Assembly (NCBI RefSeq): GCF_030149235.1
Contig: NZ_JASBRW010000037.1
Span: 1 to 64,000, forward strand
DNA: 64,000 nucleotides
Source of the DNA: Maricaulis sp.
Lineage (GTDB): Bacteria; Pseudomonadota; Alphaproteobacteria; Caulobacterales; Maricaulaceae
Reading direction: 5' to 3'
Positions 1-8,455 of the stretch are shown one piece after another. The notes beneath the pieces are model-generated. The model was not told the DNA's origin, did no database searches, and worked only from the letters and a program-made list of their open reading frames with translations. Numbering within the stretch: the first letter of the stretch is position 1; the number at the start of each line of letters is the position of its first letter. Both the position numbers and the translations under genes were made by a program.

Positions 1-101
1 TTCAGAATGTAGATCACTTGCGTCATGGCCTTGCGTCCCCCCGCGACGAAGTTCTACGACGTGTTGGAACAGCGAGACAAGCAAGCGGAGCGGTTAACGC
101 C

Positions 102-302
102 ATGGACCTCACCGTCAATGGGGAAGCAAAACGGGTCGATGAAGGCCTGAATATTGCCGGACTGCTGGGCGAGCTGGGCCTGGATAGCCGCAAGGTGGCC
201 GTTGAACGCAATCTCGAAATCGTACCGAAATCGGCCTATGCCGAGACCCAATTGCAGAGCGGCGACAAAATCGAGATCGTCGCCTTCGTCGGAGGTGGAT
301 AA
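102..302 (+). CDS. thiS: ThiS sulfur carrier protein
   Basis: A 66-residue ubiquitin-fold sulfur carrier for thiazole synthesis; its C-terminal glycine becomes a thiocarboxylate that donates sulfur to ThiG. The protein starts MDLTVNG and ends in VGGG, matching the invariant Gly-Gly tail, and its length is normal for the family. The frame stays open upstream to base 3, but that part does not look like ThiS. ATG 102 is preceded by GGAG about 11 bases upstream, so I chose it. The gene abuts thiG with no gap, and the glycine codons at its end double as the thiG ribosome-binding site. No TPP riboswitch is recognisable in bases 1-101, and an operon may begin outside the window. Confidence 0.9.
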   Translation: MDLTVNGEAKRVDEGLNIAGLLGELGLDSRKVAVERNLEIVPKSAYAETQLQSGDKIEIVAFVGGG

Positions 303-1106
303 ATGGATGACGCCATGACCCTGGATCGCGCGCTGGAGGACGAATCGCTCGTCGTCGCCGGCCGGACCTTCAATTCCCGCCTCATTATCGGCACCGGTAA
401 GTATGAGACCTATGCCCAGAATGCCCACGCGCTTGAAGCTTCCGGTGCGGACATGATCACGGTGGCGGTGCGCCGGGTGAACCTGTCTAACCCGGACGAG
501 CCGCGCCTCGTCGATTTCATCTCGCCGGAGGATTACACCTTCCTGCCCAATACGGCAGGCTGTTTCACCGGCGAGGATGCGGTGCGCACGCTGCGTCTGG
601 CGCGCGAGGCGGGTGGCTGGGACCTGGTCAAGCTCGAGGTCTTGTCCGACCCGAAACATCTCTATCCGGACATGGCGGAAACCCTGCGGGCGGCGGAAAT
701 GCTGATCAAGGACGGGTTCGACGTCATGGTCTATTGCTCCGATGACCCGGTCTACGCCAAGAAGCTGGAAGAGATCGGCTGTTGCGCCATCATGCCGCTG
801 GGCGCCCCGATCGGTTCGGGCCTGGGCATCCAGAACCCGGTCAATATCCGCCTCATCATCGAGCAGACGAAGGTGCCGGTCATCGTCGATGCCGGGGTCG
901 GCACGGCGTCCGATGCCGCTGTGGCGATGGAGCTGGGCTGTGATGGGGTGTTGATGAATACCGCCATCGCCGAGGCCAAGGACCCGATCCGCATGGCCAA
1001 GGCGATGAAGCATGCCGTGATCGCCGGTCGCGAGGCCTATCTCGCCGGTCGTATGCCGAAAAAGAAATACGCCGACCCGTCGAGCCCGCTCAGTGGCCTG
1101 ATCTAG
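303..1106 (+). CDS. thiG: Thiazole synthase ThiG
   Basis: TIM-barrel enzyme that builds the thiazole phosphate of thiamine from 1-deoxy-xylulose 5-phosphate, dehydroglycine and ThiS thiocarboxylate, in the cytoplasm. The 267 residues cover the family length. The Schiff-base lysine is K110 in the motif DLVKLEVL, and the phosphate-binding glycine loops LGAPIGSG and [10 protein letters not shown] are intact. ATG 303 follows the thiS stop directly with GGAGG seven bases upstream; ATG 315 is a possible alternative. The first residues before the core are a short, poorly conserved extension. The call rests on the whole length of the sequence. Confidence 0.97.
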   Translation: MDDAMTLDRALEDESLVVAGRTFNSRLIIGTGKYETYAQNAHALEASGADMITVAVRRVNLSNPDEPRLVDFISPEDYTFLPNTAGCFTGEDAVRTLRLAREAGGWDLVKLEVLSDPKHLYPDMAETLRAAEMLIKDGFDVMVYCSDDPVYAKKLEEIGCCAIMPLGAPIGSGLGIQNPVNIRLIIEQTKVPVIVDAGVGTASDAAVAMELGCDGVLMNTAIAEAKDPIRMAKAMKHAVIAGREAYLAGRMPKKKYADPSSPLSGLI

Positions 1107-1160
1107 GAAGGCGGCGGGGGACGCTACAGCGCCCGGCCCCGATCACGCACTGGACCCGGT

Positions 1161-1904
1161 TTACTCGGCCAGCGCTTGCTGCAGCGCTTCTTCCAGACCC
1201 ATCGTATTGGCGCCCGGGATGACGGTGCCGTTGAGGATGAAGAAGGGCGTGCCGGTCACGCCCATGACCTGGCCCAGGCGGCGGACATCGCCGATATGGC
1301 TCATGATGGCCGGATCACTCATGTCCTCGCGCATTTGCTCGACATCAACACCCGCGAGCTCGGCCAGCTGGTCGATACGGGATCCCGGCAGCGGGCCCGA
1401 GGCCGTGACAAGCGCCATGTGGAAGGGCTCATAGACCTCAACGCCCTGGCGGTGAGCCGCCAGCGCGGCGCGCGCGGCCTCGATCGATTCCGGGCCGAGG
1501 ATCGGGTATTCCTTGAAGATGAACTGGACGCGGTCGCCATAGCGTTCGCGCACGTCGTCGACCCATTCGCCGGCCACACGGCAATAGCCGCACTTGTAAT
1601 CCATGAACTCGACGATGGTGACCTGCGCATTATCCGGACCGAGGCGCGGGTCGCGCTCATCATTGTAGATTGCGTCCTGGTTGGCCTCGATCGCTGTGTA
1701 GAAGGAGTTGAGTTCGCGGTCGCGGGCGCGGCGCTGCAGCTCGATCAGCGCGTCCTCGATGATCTCCGGGTTTTCGATGATGTATTCCCGCACGATCTCG
1801 CGGATTTCTTCGCGATCGGCTTCGTCGAACTGGGCGTTGGCCGGCGGTTGCTGACAGCTGATCAGGGCGATGGACGCAGCAATGAGCGCGAAGAAACGGT
1901 ACAT
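1161..1904 (-). CDS. DsbA/ScsC-like thioredoxin-fold lipoprotein
   Basis: Periplasmic thiol-disulfide oxidoreductase, predicted to be lipid-anchored. From ATG 1904 there are 247 residues. A lipobox (LISC, Cys17) follows a hydrophobic signal. A helical ScsC-N-type segment spans about 27-65. A thioredoxin fold carries the active site CGYC (105-108) and the cis-proline loop TGTPFF near 220. A TTG six bases upstream would add two residues; ATG 1904 lies 9-10 bases after GGAGG and is preferred. The gene converges with thiG. Com1/DsbA-type proteins oxidise or isomerise exported substrates; the partner protein is not visible here, so whether this is an oxidase or an isomerase is open. Confidence 0.87.
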   Translation of the reverse strand: MYRFFALIAASIALISCQQPPANAQFDEADREEIREIVREYIIENPEIIEDALIELQRRARDRELNSFYTAIEANQDAIYNDERDPRLGPDNAQVTIVEFMDYKCGYCRVAGEWVDDVRERYGDRVQFIFKEYPILGPESIEAARAALAAHRQGVEVYEPFHMALVTASGPLPGSRIDQLAELAGVDVEQMREDMSDPAIMSHIGDVRRLGQVMGVTGTPFFILNGTVIPGANTMGLEEALQQALAE

Positions 1905-2079
1905 GGACAAGACCCTCCAGGAAATCTGCCTCCTTATCTAGACGAGCCCGGCGCGGCTTTCGAGGCCTGCTCTACAGAAGCGCAGTAAAATACCCGTGTT
2001 GTGGTCTTGAGGGCTGGCCGTTTGGCGATGGCGCTCTAAGCTCCACGTCCAAGCCAGACAATAAGCGGGAGGACGCATC

Positions 2080-2823
2080 ATGGCAGGTCGATTGGACGGC
2101 AAGGTCGCACTGGTCACCGGAGGAGGTCGCGGCATCGGCGCGGCGATCGCGAAACAGTTCGGCGCGGAAGGGGCCACGGTCGTACTCAGCTATGGCGGCT
2201 CCAAGGATGCGGCGGAAGCCGTGGCCGAGGCGATCCGCGGCATGGGGCAAAAAGCCGAGGCGGTGCATTGTGATGCCTCGGTCTCCGGCGAGACGGACAA
2301 GCTCGTGCGCGAGACGGCCGAGCGCCATGGTCAGCTCGACATCCTGGTCAATAATTCCGGCGTCTATCCGATGACGACGATTGCCAAATGCTCCGACGAG
2401 GAATGGGAACGCACCATGGCGATCAATCTGCGCGCGCCCTTCGAGGGCTTCCGTGCGGGCTATAATGTCATGGCACCGGGCGGTTCGATCATCACCATCG
2501 GGTCGATCGCGGCCGAGGGCGTGCTGGCGCCGGGCATTGCGGTTTATTCCGCGTCGAAATCGGGTGTGCAGCTCTTGTCGCGCGGCGCTGCGCGTGAGCT
2601 CGGGCGCAAGCAGATCCGCTCCAATGTCATCCAGCCCGGACCGATCGACACGGACATGAACCCGGCCGATGGCGATCACGCGGATTTCCAGAAAATGATG
2701 GTGCCGCTGGGCCGTTACGGAAAGGTCGAGGAAATCGCCGAGCTGGCGGCTTTCCTGGCGTCTGACGACAGTTCTTACATCAACGGCGCGGTGATCAATG
2801 CCGATGGCGGCATGACGTCCTAG
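2080..2823 (+). CDS. Short-chain dehydrogenase/reductase (FabG-like)
   Basis: Classical SDR of 247 residues that should reduce or oxidise a carbonyl or alcohol with NAD(P). The cofactor loop is TGGGRGIG (13-20), followed by NNSG (91-94), catalytic Ser142 and the Y156-x-x-x-K160 pair. The start is supported by GGGAGGA upstream. The C-terminal INGAVINADGG motif is typical of FabG and glucose-1-dehydrogenase-like members. The substrate cannot be read from sequence, and no fatty-acid genes are adjacent, so this is probably not the housekeeping fabG. It is a single gene ending at a strong hairpin shared with the convergent ridA. Confidence 0.9.
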   Translation: MAGRLDGKVALVTGGGRGIGAAIAKQFGAEGATVVLSYGGSKDAAEAVAEAIRGMGQKAEAVHCDASVSGETDKLVRETAERHGQLDILVNNSGVYPMTTIAKCSDEEWERTMAINLRAPFEGFRAGYNVMAPGGSIITIGSIAAEGVLAPGIAVYSASKSGVQLLSRGAARELGRKQIRSNVIQPGPIDTDMNPADGDHADFQKMMVPLGRYGKVEEIAELAAFLASDDSSYINGAVINADGGMTS

Positions 2824-2835
2824 GACCGGGCCCAG

Positions 2836-2868
2836 CTGAAAGGCGAGCCGGTCTGGCTCGCCTTTCAG
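2836..2868. terminator. Bidirectional terminator between SDR and ridA
   Basis: A perfect 14-bp inverted repeat (2836-2849 with 2855-2868) with a 5-base loop lies between two converging genes. No long T tract follows on either side, but stem strength and position support a terminator for both. Confidence 0.7.
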
Positions 2869-2879
2869 GCTCTATTCTC

Positions 2880-3338
2880 TCAGGCGATTTCAAACACGCC
2901 GTCGACCTCGACCGCGGCGCCGAGCGGCAGGGCCGGGCAGGAGACGGCGGAGCGGGCGTGGCGTCCCTTGTCACCGAAGACCTCGACCATCAGGTCGGAA
3001 CAGCCATTGATGACTTTGGGAATGTCGAAAAAGCCCGGTGCGGCGGCGACGAAGCCACCCAGCTTCACAACGCGCTGCAGGCGCTCGAGATCGCCGTCAC
3101 AGGCGGCCTTGAGCTGGGAGATCAGGTTGATCGCACACAGGCGCGCCGCGGCCTGGCCCGCGTCTACATTCATGTCCTGACCCAGCGTGCCGGTGACCAG
3201 CCCGTCCGCACCGAGCGAAATCTGGCCGGAAATATAGACCTGGTTGCCGGAACGCACGAAGGGCACGTAATTGGCGACCGGAGCGACCGGCTCGGGCAGG
3301 GTGATGCCGAGTTCGGCAAGGCGGGTTTCGATAGTCAT
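2880..3338 (-). CDS. RidA/YjgF-family protein
   Basis: 152-residue protein of the RidA family, whose members hydrolyse reactive enamine/imine intermediates released by PLP enzymes. The catalytic arginine lies in HARSAV near the C terminus, with the following ALPLGAAVEVD segment supplying the conserved glutamate. The N-terminal MTIETRLAELGITLPEP stretch is typical of the longer RidA subgroup found in alphaproteobacteria. ATG 3338 has GGGAGAG just upstream; an in-frame start at 3392 would add 18 residues without family support. Divergent from the hydrolase at 3439, with 100 bp between. Confidence 0.93.
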   Translation of the reverse strand: MTIETRLAELGITLPEPVAPVANYVPFVRSGNQVYISGQISLGADGLVTGTLGQDMNVDAGQAAARLCAINLISQLKAACDGDLERLQRVVKLGGFVAAAPGFFDIPKVINGCSDLMVEVFGDKGRHARSAVSCPALPLGAAVEVDGVFEIA

Positions 3339-3438
3339 TGAACTCTCCCAGAGGTTTGCACCGCTCTTAAAGTCGGAATGCTTGCTATGCAATCGCGTCG
3401 CTTGACCTGACGTTCACGTAAATGGGCATGCTGGCGCC

Positions 3439-4335
3439 ATGACCGAGATCATCACGCAAGACGTCAATCTGAGGGCCCGCGACGGGTTTGCCCTGTCGGC
3501 CCAGTCGATCTGCCCGGCGTCACCGCGGGCGGCGGTGTTGATCTCGTCGGGGACAGGTTTCCCCAAAGAGCTTTATACCCGCCTGGCGGCCTATGGTGCC
3601 GAGCGGGGTTATGCCAGCCTGATCTATGATTATCGCGGCATTGCCGGGTCGGCGCCGCAGACGATGCGCGGTTTCCAGGCCGATATCATGGACTGGGCCC
3701 GGCTGGACTTTGCCGCCGCGCTCGACGCCGCCGCCGCTCTGGCGCCCGGCAAGCCGCTTGTGACCTTGGGGCATTCCGTCGGCGGGCATTTGCTGGGCTT
3801 CGCCGATAATGCGCTGACACCGCAAGCCCATGCCTTCATCACGGTCGGGACTGGCTATCATGGCGCTCATGAGCCGGGCTGGCGGCCGAAGGCGCGCATG
3901 TTTTGGTGGCTCTACGGCCCGCTCATGCTGGCCCTGCACGGGCGTATCCCGGCCGGCGGTTTGTGGAGCGGGACGGCCCTGCCGCGCGATGTTTTCCTGC
4001 AATGGCGGCAATGGGCCCAGCGCCCAGGCTATTTCAGCGAATTTTTCGACGCCCTCGGCGAGCATTCTTTCGACCGGGTCAGCGCGCCGATCCGCAGCTG
4101 GAGCTTCAGCGATGACCAGCTGTGCTCACAGCGCGCCGCCGACGATCTCCTACGGATTTACAGCGCGGCACCGAAGGCGCATTTGCGGATCGATCCCGCC
4201 TCGGTCGGGGCCGAGCGCATTGACCATCACGGGGCGTTCAGCCGGGCTGCGTCCGGTTTCTGGCCCTTGCCCTTCGACTGGTTCGATGAGGTGTTGTTCC
4301 AGTCGGCCGCAACCGAGTTTTCCATTACCGGCTAG
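3439..4335 (+). CDS. Alpha/beta hydrolase
   Basis: 298-residue alpha/beta hydrolase. The nucleophile elbow is GHSVGG (Ser113), the oxyanion region is SSGTGFPKELY, and a late DHHGAF motif near 268 supplies a plausible catalytic histidine. The middle region, rich in Trp, Pro and Gly (about 140-190), would form a lid. There is no signal peptide, so it is probably a cytoplasmic esterase or peptidase-like enzyme; the substrate is unknown. There is no clear Shine-Dalgarno sequence before ATG 3439. Its TAG stop overlaps the stop of the opposing dinB inside the palindrome CTAG, so no terminator separates the two. Confidence 0.8.
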   Translation: MTEIITQDVNLRARDGFALSAQSICPASPRAAVLISSGTGFPKELYTRLAAYGAERGYASLIYDYRGIAGSAPQTMRGFQADIMDWARLDFAAALDAAAALAPGKPLVTLGHSVGGHLLGFADNALTPQAHAFITVGTGYHGAHEPGWRPKARMFWWLYGPLMLALHGRIPAGGLWSGTALPRDVFLQWRQWAQRPGYFSEFFDALGEHSFDRVSAPIRSWSFSDDQLCSQRAADDLLRIYSAAPKAHLRIDPASVGAERIDHHGAFSRAASGFWPLPFDWFDEVLFQSAATEFSITG

Positions 4336-5603
4336 CGTTTGGCCGGTTTCAGGGCGCGGCCCTTGATCACGGCGTCTGTACCGAATTTCGCCCGCGCCTG
4401 GTCCATGGCCCGTTCGGCGGTGGCGCGCCGGATCGCTTGTGGATCCAGCAGGTCGCCGGCATCGCCGACGGCCTGGGTGAGTTCGGAAAAGCCGATGCCG
4501 ATCAAACGGTATTGCGTGCCGTTGAGCTCCGCCGCGAGCAGTTCCCGCCCGACCCGGAACAGCGTGTCGGCCAACTGGCTGGGTTCGCTCAGCGTGCGCC
4601 TCCGGGTCAGCGTCTTGAAGGCCGAGGTTTTCAGCTTCAGCGTCACCACCGAACCGGAGATATCCTTGGTCTTCATGATGTCGGCGACCTTGACGCAAAG
4701 CCGCCACAGCACGCCCTCCAGCGTCTCCTTGTCGCTGTGATCGGTGTTGAAGGTCGTCTCGCTGGATACACTCTTGCGTTCGCCGACCGGATCGACCTTG
4801 CGGTGATCCTCGCCGCGCGACAGCCGGGCCAGGCGATAGCCCATATCGCCATAGCGCTGGGCCATCGCCTTGTCGCCGCGCTTGCGGATATCGGCGAGGG
4901 TATGCAGCCCGTCCCGTTCAAGCTTGCGGGCAAAGGCCGGACCGACCCCATAAATGGCCCGCACGGGTCGGGGCGCTAGGAAATCGAGCACCTCGCCCTG
5001 GCCGATCACAGCAAACCCGTCGGGCTTTTCCAGGTCGGAGGCCGTCTTGGCGAGGAATTTGTTGAAGCTCAGGCCGACAGACACCGTGATGCCGACCTCC
5101 TCGAGGATATGGCGTTGCAGGCGCAGCAGGGTGTGGGCTGGTGGCGCGCCATGCAGGCGTTCCGTCCCGGTCAGGTCGAGGAAGGCCTCATCGATCGACA
5201 AGGGTTCCACCAGGGGCGTAATGGCGCGCATCAACTCCCGGATGCGATGGCCCTCGCGCGAATACTTGCTGTGATCGGGCCGGATCACGACGGCGTCTGG
5301 GCAAGCCTTGAGCGCCTTGAACATCGGCATGGCCGAATGCACGCCATAGATCCGCGCAACATAACAGGCCGTCGAGACGACACCGCGCCGCCCGCCGCCG
5401 ATGATGACGGGCTTGTCCTCCAGTTCCGGATTGTCGCGTTTCTCGATGGCGGCGAAGAAGGCGTCGCAATCGATATGGGCGATGGCGAGCGCATTGAGTT
5501 CGTCGTGGCGCACAATGCGCCTGGCGCCGCACGCGCTGCATTTGAGGGGCTCTGCGTCGAGCGGAGTGAGACAGGCCCGGCAATAGGCGGCCCGGGCACT
5601 CAT
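4332..5603 (-). CDS. dinB: DNA polymerase IV with N-terminal zinc ribbon
   Basis: Y-family translesion polymerase, 423 residues from ATG 5603. The catalytic acidic residues are in IDCDAFF (D45; Phe50 is the likely steric gate) and LSIDEAF (D138, E139). Fingers, palm, thumb and little-finger regions follow in normal order. Unusually, the first 35 residues hold two CxxC pairs (Cys8, Cys11, Cys22, Cys25), a probable zinc ribbon absent from classical DinB. I see no consensus beta-clamp motif at the extreme C terminus. ATG 5603 overlaps the stop of the upstream ROK kinase (ATGA), so it is translated by coupling; a TTG at 5618 is less likely. No LexA box is obvious because the promoter would lie before the kinase. 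Confidence 0.93.
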   Translation of the reverse strand: MSARAAYCRACLTPLDAEPLKCSACGARRIVRHDELNALAIAHIDCDAFFAAIEKRDNPELEDKPVIIGGGRRGVVSTACYVARIYGVHSAMPMFKALKACPDAVVIRPDHSKYSREGHRIRELMRAITPLVEPLSIDEAFLDLTGTERLHGAPPAHTLLRLQRHILEEVGITVSVGLSFNKFLAKTASDLEKPDGFAVIGQGEVLDFLAPRPVRAIYGVGPAFARKLERDGLHTLADIRKRGDKAMAQRYGDMGYRLARLSRGEDHRKVDPVGERKSVSSETTFNTDHSDKETLEGVLWRLCVKVADIMKTKDISGSVVTLKLKTSAFKTLTRRRTLSEPSQLADTLFRVGRELLAAELNGTQYRLIGIGFSELTQAVGDAGDLLDPQAIRRATAERAMDQARAKFGTDAVIKGRALKPAKR

Positions 5604-6493
5604 GCCTCGACCTGCCAAAGCCAGGCCGCTCCGCGCACCCCGGAGCTGGCGCCGTGCTGATGCGTCCGCACTTTGGTTTTGACGCCATCGGAAAACAGGA
5701 ATTCACCCAGCAGCGCCTGCGTCCGCTCGGCGAGGCCCGACGTGTCGGACACGCCGCCGCCGAGAACGACGGTGTCCGCGTCGATGATGTTGATGACGCT
5801 GGCGAGCGCGCGTGCCAGACGATGCGCATAGGCCTCGCGGCTCGCTTCAGCCTCGGGTGTCTGTGCCAGGGCGATGTCGCGGGCGCTGAGTTCGGTGCCG
5901 TATTGCCGGTTGCAATGCGTCGCCCATCCGGGACCGGAGAGGAAAGTTTCGATACACCCGGTCTGGCCGCACCAGCAGGGTTCGCCGGGATATTCGGAGG
6001 GCTGCATCCAGGGCAGGGGGTTATGACCCCATTCCCCGGCAATGCGCTGGGCGCCATCGAGCAACCGGCCGTCAATGACGATACCGCCGCCAACGCCGGT
6101 GCCGAGAATCACCCCGAAGACGATGCGGCCGTCGCAGCCGGCCCCGTCGGTCGCTTCCGACAGGGCAAAGCAATCCGCGTCATTGGCGAATCGCATGGGG
6201 CGATCGAGGGCGCGGCCGAGGTCCTCGGCGAAGGGGCGGTCATTGAGCCAGACCGAATTGGCGTTGCGCATGCGGCCCGTATCCGGGCTCAGCGAGCCGG
6301 GATGGCCGATACCGACATGGGCGCGCTCGCCGGTCGCGGCCTCCGCCTCCTGCACCAGCTGGCAAATCGCAGCGAGCGAGCGGTCATAATCGCGTGGCGT
6401 TGCGATGCGGGCGCGGTGGATCTCGCGGCCGTTCGGATCGAGGCCCAGAGCCTCAATCTTGGTGCCGCCGAGGTCGATGCCGATGCGAAACAT
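5600..6493 (-). CDS. mak: ROK-family sugar kinase, fructokinase-like
   Basis: 297-residue ATP-dependent hexose kinase of the ROK family. The phosphate loop DLGGTK is at 7-12, the catalytic aspartate is D105 in the NDAD segment, and GTGVGGG is at 131-137. The zinc site is EWGHNPLPW plus CWCGQTGC (His157 with Cys173, 175 and 180). The HNPLPW form followed by the cysteine cluster closely resembles E. coli Mak, so fructose is the likeliest substrate, with N-acetylglucosamine or glucose less likely. It shares an ATGA overlap with dinB, an unexplained pairing of sugar metabolism with mutagenic repair. Divergent from divK across about 187 bp. Confidence 0.88.
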   Translation of the reverse strand: MFRIGIDLGGTKIEALGLDPNGREIHRARIATPRDYDRSLAAICQLVQEAEAATGERAHVGIGHPGSLSPDTGRMRNANSVWLNDRPFAEDLGRALDRPMRFANDADCFALSEATDGAGCDGRIVFGVILGTGVGGGIVIDGRLLDGAQRIAGEWGHNPLPWMQPSEYPGEPCWCGQTGCIETFLSGPGWATHCNRQYGTELSARDIALAQTPEAEASREAYAHRLARALASVINIIDADTVVLGGGVSDTSGLAERTQALLGEFLFSDGVKTKVRTHQHGASSGVRGAAWLWQVEA

Positions 6494-6533
6494 TATTTTG
6501 CCGTATCTGGATGAAATGCCTTGGGAGACCTAT

Positions 6534-6552
6534 CTTGTTCCTAACTTGTTCC
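6534..6552 (+). repeat. Tandem CTTGTTCC repeat upstream of divK
   Basis: Two exact copies of CTTGTTCC start 11 bases apart (6534 and 6545), one helical turn, in the region between the divergent mak and divK genes. Tandem sites at this phase often bind a regulator to one DNA face, but I know no regulator for this motif. No clear CtrA pair (TTAA-N7-TTAA) is present nearby. Confidence 0.4.
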
Positions 6553-6680
6553 GAAAGTCGAGGAAATCCGCCCCAGACTCATGGTTAGTTAAGGAAGATA
6601 GGGTTTAGTGCAGGTGGGGTTTATCAAGCACCTAAAGGTGCGTCATCAACGGGAAGCGCGTCGCCGACATGCTGCAGGTC

Positions 6681-7046
6681 ATGCCGAAAAAGGTCCTGAT
6701 CGTCGAGGATAACGAGCTCAACATGAAGCTCTTCAACGACCTGTTGGAGGCTCATGGTTACGAGACCTTGCAGACCAAGGATGGTTTCAAGGCGCTCGAG
6801 ATGGCGCGCGAACACACCACCGACCTGATTCTCAGGGATCTCCTGCTGCCGGAAGTGTCCGGCCTGGAAGTCACCAAATGGCTCAAGGATGATGAAAGCC
6901 TGCAGACGATCCCGGTCGTCGCGGTCACGGCCTTTGCCATGAAGGGTGATGAAGAGCGCATCCGTGAGGGCGGATGCGAAGCCTATCTGTCCAAGCCGAT
7001 CACCGTGTCCACCTTTATCGAGACGGTGCGTCAATTCCTGGACTAG
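6681..7046 (+). CDS. divK: Cell-fate response regulator DivK
   Basis: Single-domain receiver, 121 residues from ATG 6681, matching Caulobacter DivK along its length. DivK phosphorylation by PleC/DivJ controls DivL-CckA and so CtrA activity and polarity. The acidic pocket VEDNE (about 8-12), phosphoacceptor D53, the conserved T in [14 protein letters not shown] and K in LSKPI are all present. Residue 52, just before the phosphoacceptor, is Arg where Caulobacter has Met. ATG 6669 would add four residues; I chose 6681 by homology, though both have weak ribosome-binding sites. It lies 13 bases before pleD, in the order known from Caulobacter. Confidence 0.95.
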   Translation: MPKKVLIVEDNELNMKLFNDLLEAHGYETLQTKDGFKALEMAREHTTDLILRDLLLPEVSGLEVTKWLKDDESLQTIPVVAVTAFAMKGDEERIREGGCEAYLSKPITVSTFIETVRQFLD

Positions 7047-7059
7047 GGGGCAAGGATCG

Positions 7060-8424
7060 ATGAGTGCGCGTATCCTTGTCGTAGACGATCAACCCGCCAA
7101 TGTCAGAATGCTCGAAGCCAAATTGCAGGCCGAGTATTTCGACGTGTGCACGGCCCATGACGGGCCGTCGGCGCTGAGCGTCGCCAATAGCGAACAACCC
7201 GACCTGATCCTGCTCGACGTGATGATGCCGGGCATGGACGGTTATGAGACCTGCCGCCGGCTCAAGGCGGAGAATCGCACGCGCCATATCCCCGTGGTCA
7301 TGGTCACCGCGCTCGACCAGCGCGAGGACCGCATCAATGGCCTCGAGGCCGGAGCAGATGACTTCCTGACCAAGCCGGTTGATGACGTCACCCTGTTTGC
7401 CCGGGTGCGCAGCCTCTTGCGGCTCAAGGCCGTGCTCGACGAGTTGCGCTATCGCGACCAGGGCGGGGCTCTGGCGGGCATTGTCAGCGATCCCGCCGAG
7501 CTCGATGGCGGCAAGGCTGAGGCGGTGATTATCACGCCCGACGCCAAGGCCGGCGCGCGCTACAACGATGCTATGCCCGAAGGTGTATCCGGGCGTTGTG
7601 TCACCGCTCCGGGCGAAGCTGTGGAAGCGGTCGCCGTGCGCTGTGACATCGCCCTGATTGATCTGAGTCATACCGGTTTTGATGGTTTGCGCGTCTGTGC
7701 GCGCATCCGCTCGATGCCGAAGACGCGGCAAATGCCCTTGATCGCCATCATCAATTCCGATGATACGCCGAGCGCCGTTCGGGCCCTTGATCTTGGCGTG
7801 AACGATATTCTGCATCGCCCGGTCGACGCCCAGGAACTGGCCGCGCGTCTGCGCACCCAGCTGCGCCGCGCCCGCTATGCCGACAAGCTGCGTAACCGGC
7901 TCGATGAAAGCCTCGAGATGGCGGTAATCGATCCGCTCACCGGGCTGCACAATCGCCGTTTCCTATCAGCCCGGCTCAATCATGCGGTCGAGAGTGCCAA
8001 TGTGGGTGGAGCGCCGGTCTCGGTGCTGATCGCCGATATCGACCATTTCAAGCGCGTCAATGACACGCTGGGCCACGAGGCCGGTGACGCGGTGCTCAAG
8101 GTCTTTGCAGAGCGTCTCGGCAGCGATCTGCGGGCGCTGGACCAGGCGGCCCGCTATGGCGGTGAGGAATTCGTGGTGATGATGCCGGGCGCGGGTCTGG
8201 CTGAAGCCCAGATCGCAGCCGAGCGTCTGCGCCGGGTGATCAGCGAGACCCCGTTCCAGGTCGACGGGATCGGAGAGGTTCCGGTCACGGTGAGTGTAGG
8301 CCTGGCCCAGCTGCATGCGGGCGAGAGCGTTGAGTCGCTTCTGCGTCGGGCTGATGCTGCGCTCTATGAAGCGAAGACCGAGGGCCGGAATCGCGTTCAG
8401 GCCGCGGTGAATGCCGCAGCCTGA
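7060..8424 (+). CDS. pleD: Diguanylate cyclase response regulator PleD
   Basis: 454 residues, the same length as Caulobacter PleD. A first receiver carries phosphoacceptor D53 (LILLDVMMPG). A second receiver-like adaptor occupies about 150-275. A C-terminal GGDEF domain has the active site GGEEF (367-371). The product-inhibition I-site RxxD is present (R358-A-L-D361). It makes c-di-GMP from two GTP at the differentiating pole and drives flagellum loss and stalk formation in relatives. ATG 7060 has AAGGA upstream; the longer open frame back to 6946 overlaps divK and is not coding. Followed by a convergent rpmG, as in Caulobacter. Confidence 0.97.
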   Translation: MSARILVVDDQPANVRMLEAKLQAEYFDVCTAHDGPSALSVANSEQPDLILLDVMMPGMDGYETCRRLKAENRTRHIPVVMVTALDQREDRINGLEAGADDFLTKPVDDVTLFARVRSLLRLKAVLDELRYRDQGGALAGIVSDPAELDGGKAEAVIITPDAKAGARYNDAMPEGVSGRCVTAPGEAVEAVAVRCDIALIDLSHTGFDGLRVCARIRSMPKTRQMPLIAIINSDDTPSAVRALDLGVNDILHRPVDAQELAARLRTQLRRARYADKLRNRLDESLEMAVIDPLTGLHNRRFLSARLNHAVESANVGGAPVSVLIADIDHFKRVNDTLGHEAGDAVLKVFAERLGSDLRALDQAARYGGEEFVVMMPGAGLAEAQIAAERLRRVISETPFQVDGIGEVPVTVSVGLAQLHAGESVESLLRRADAALYEAKTEGRNRVQAAVNAAA

Positions 8425-8437
8425 TCACGCATCAAAC

Positions 8438-8455
8438 AAGCAGATCAGTCTGCTT
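8438..8455. terminator. Weak hairpin between pleD and rpmG
   Basis: A 7-bp inverted repeat (AAGCAGA / TCTGCTT) with loop TCAG sits between converging pleD and rpmG and touches the rpmG stop codon. The stem is short and the T-run poor, so termination is only suggested by position. Confidence 0.35.

Noticed and set aside
1-101. TPP riboswitch before thiS
   Set aside because: I looked for the conserved CTGAGA and ACCTGATCTGG-type elements and found none; the true operon start may be outside the window.
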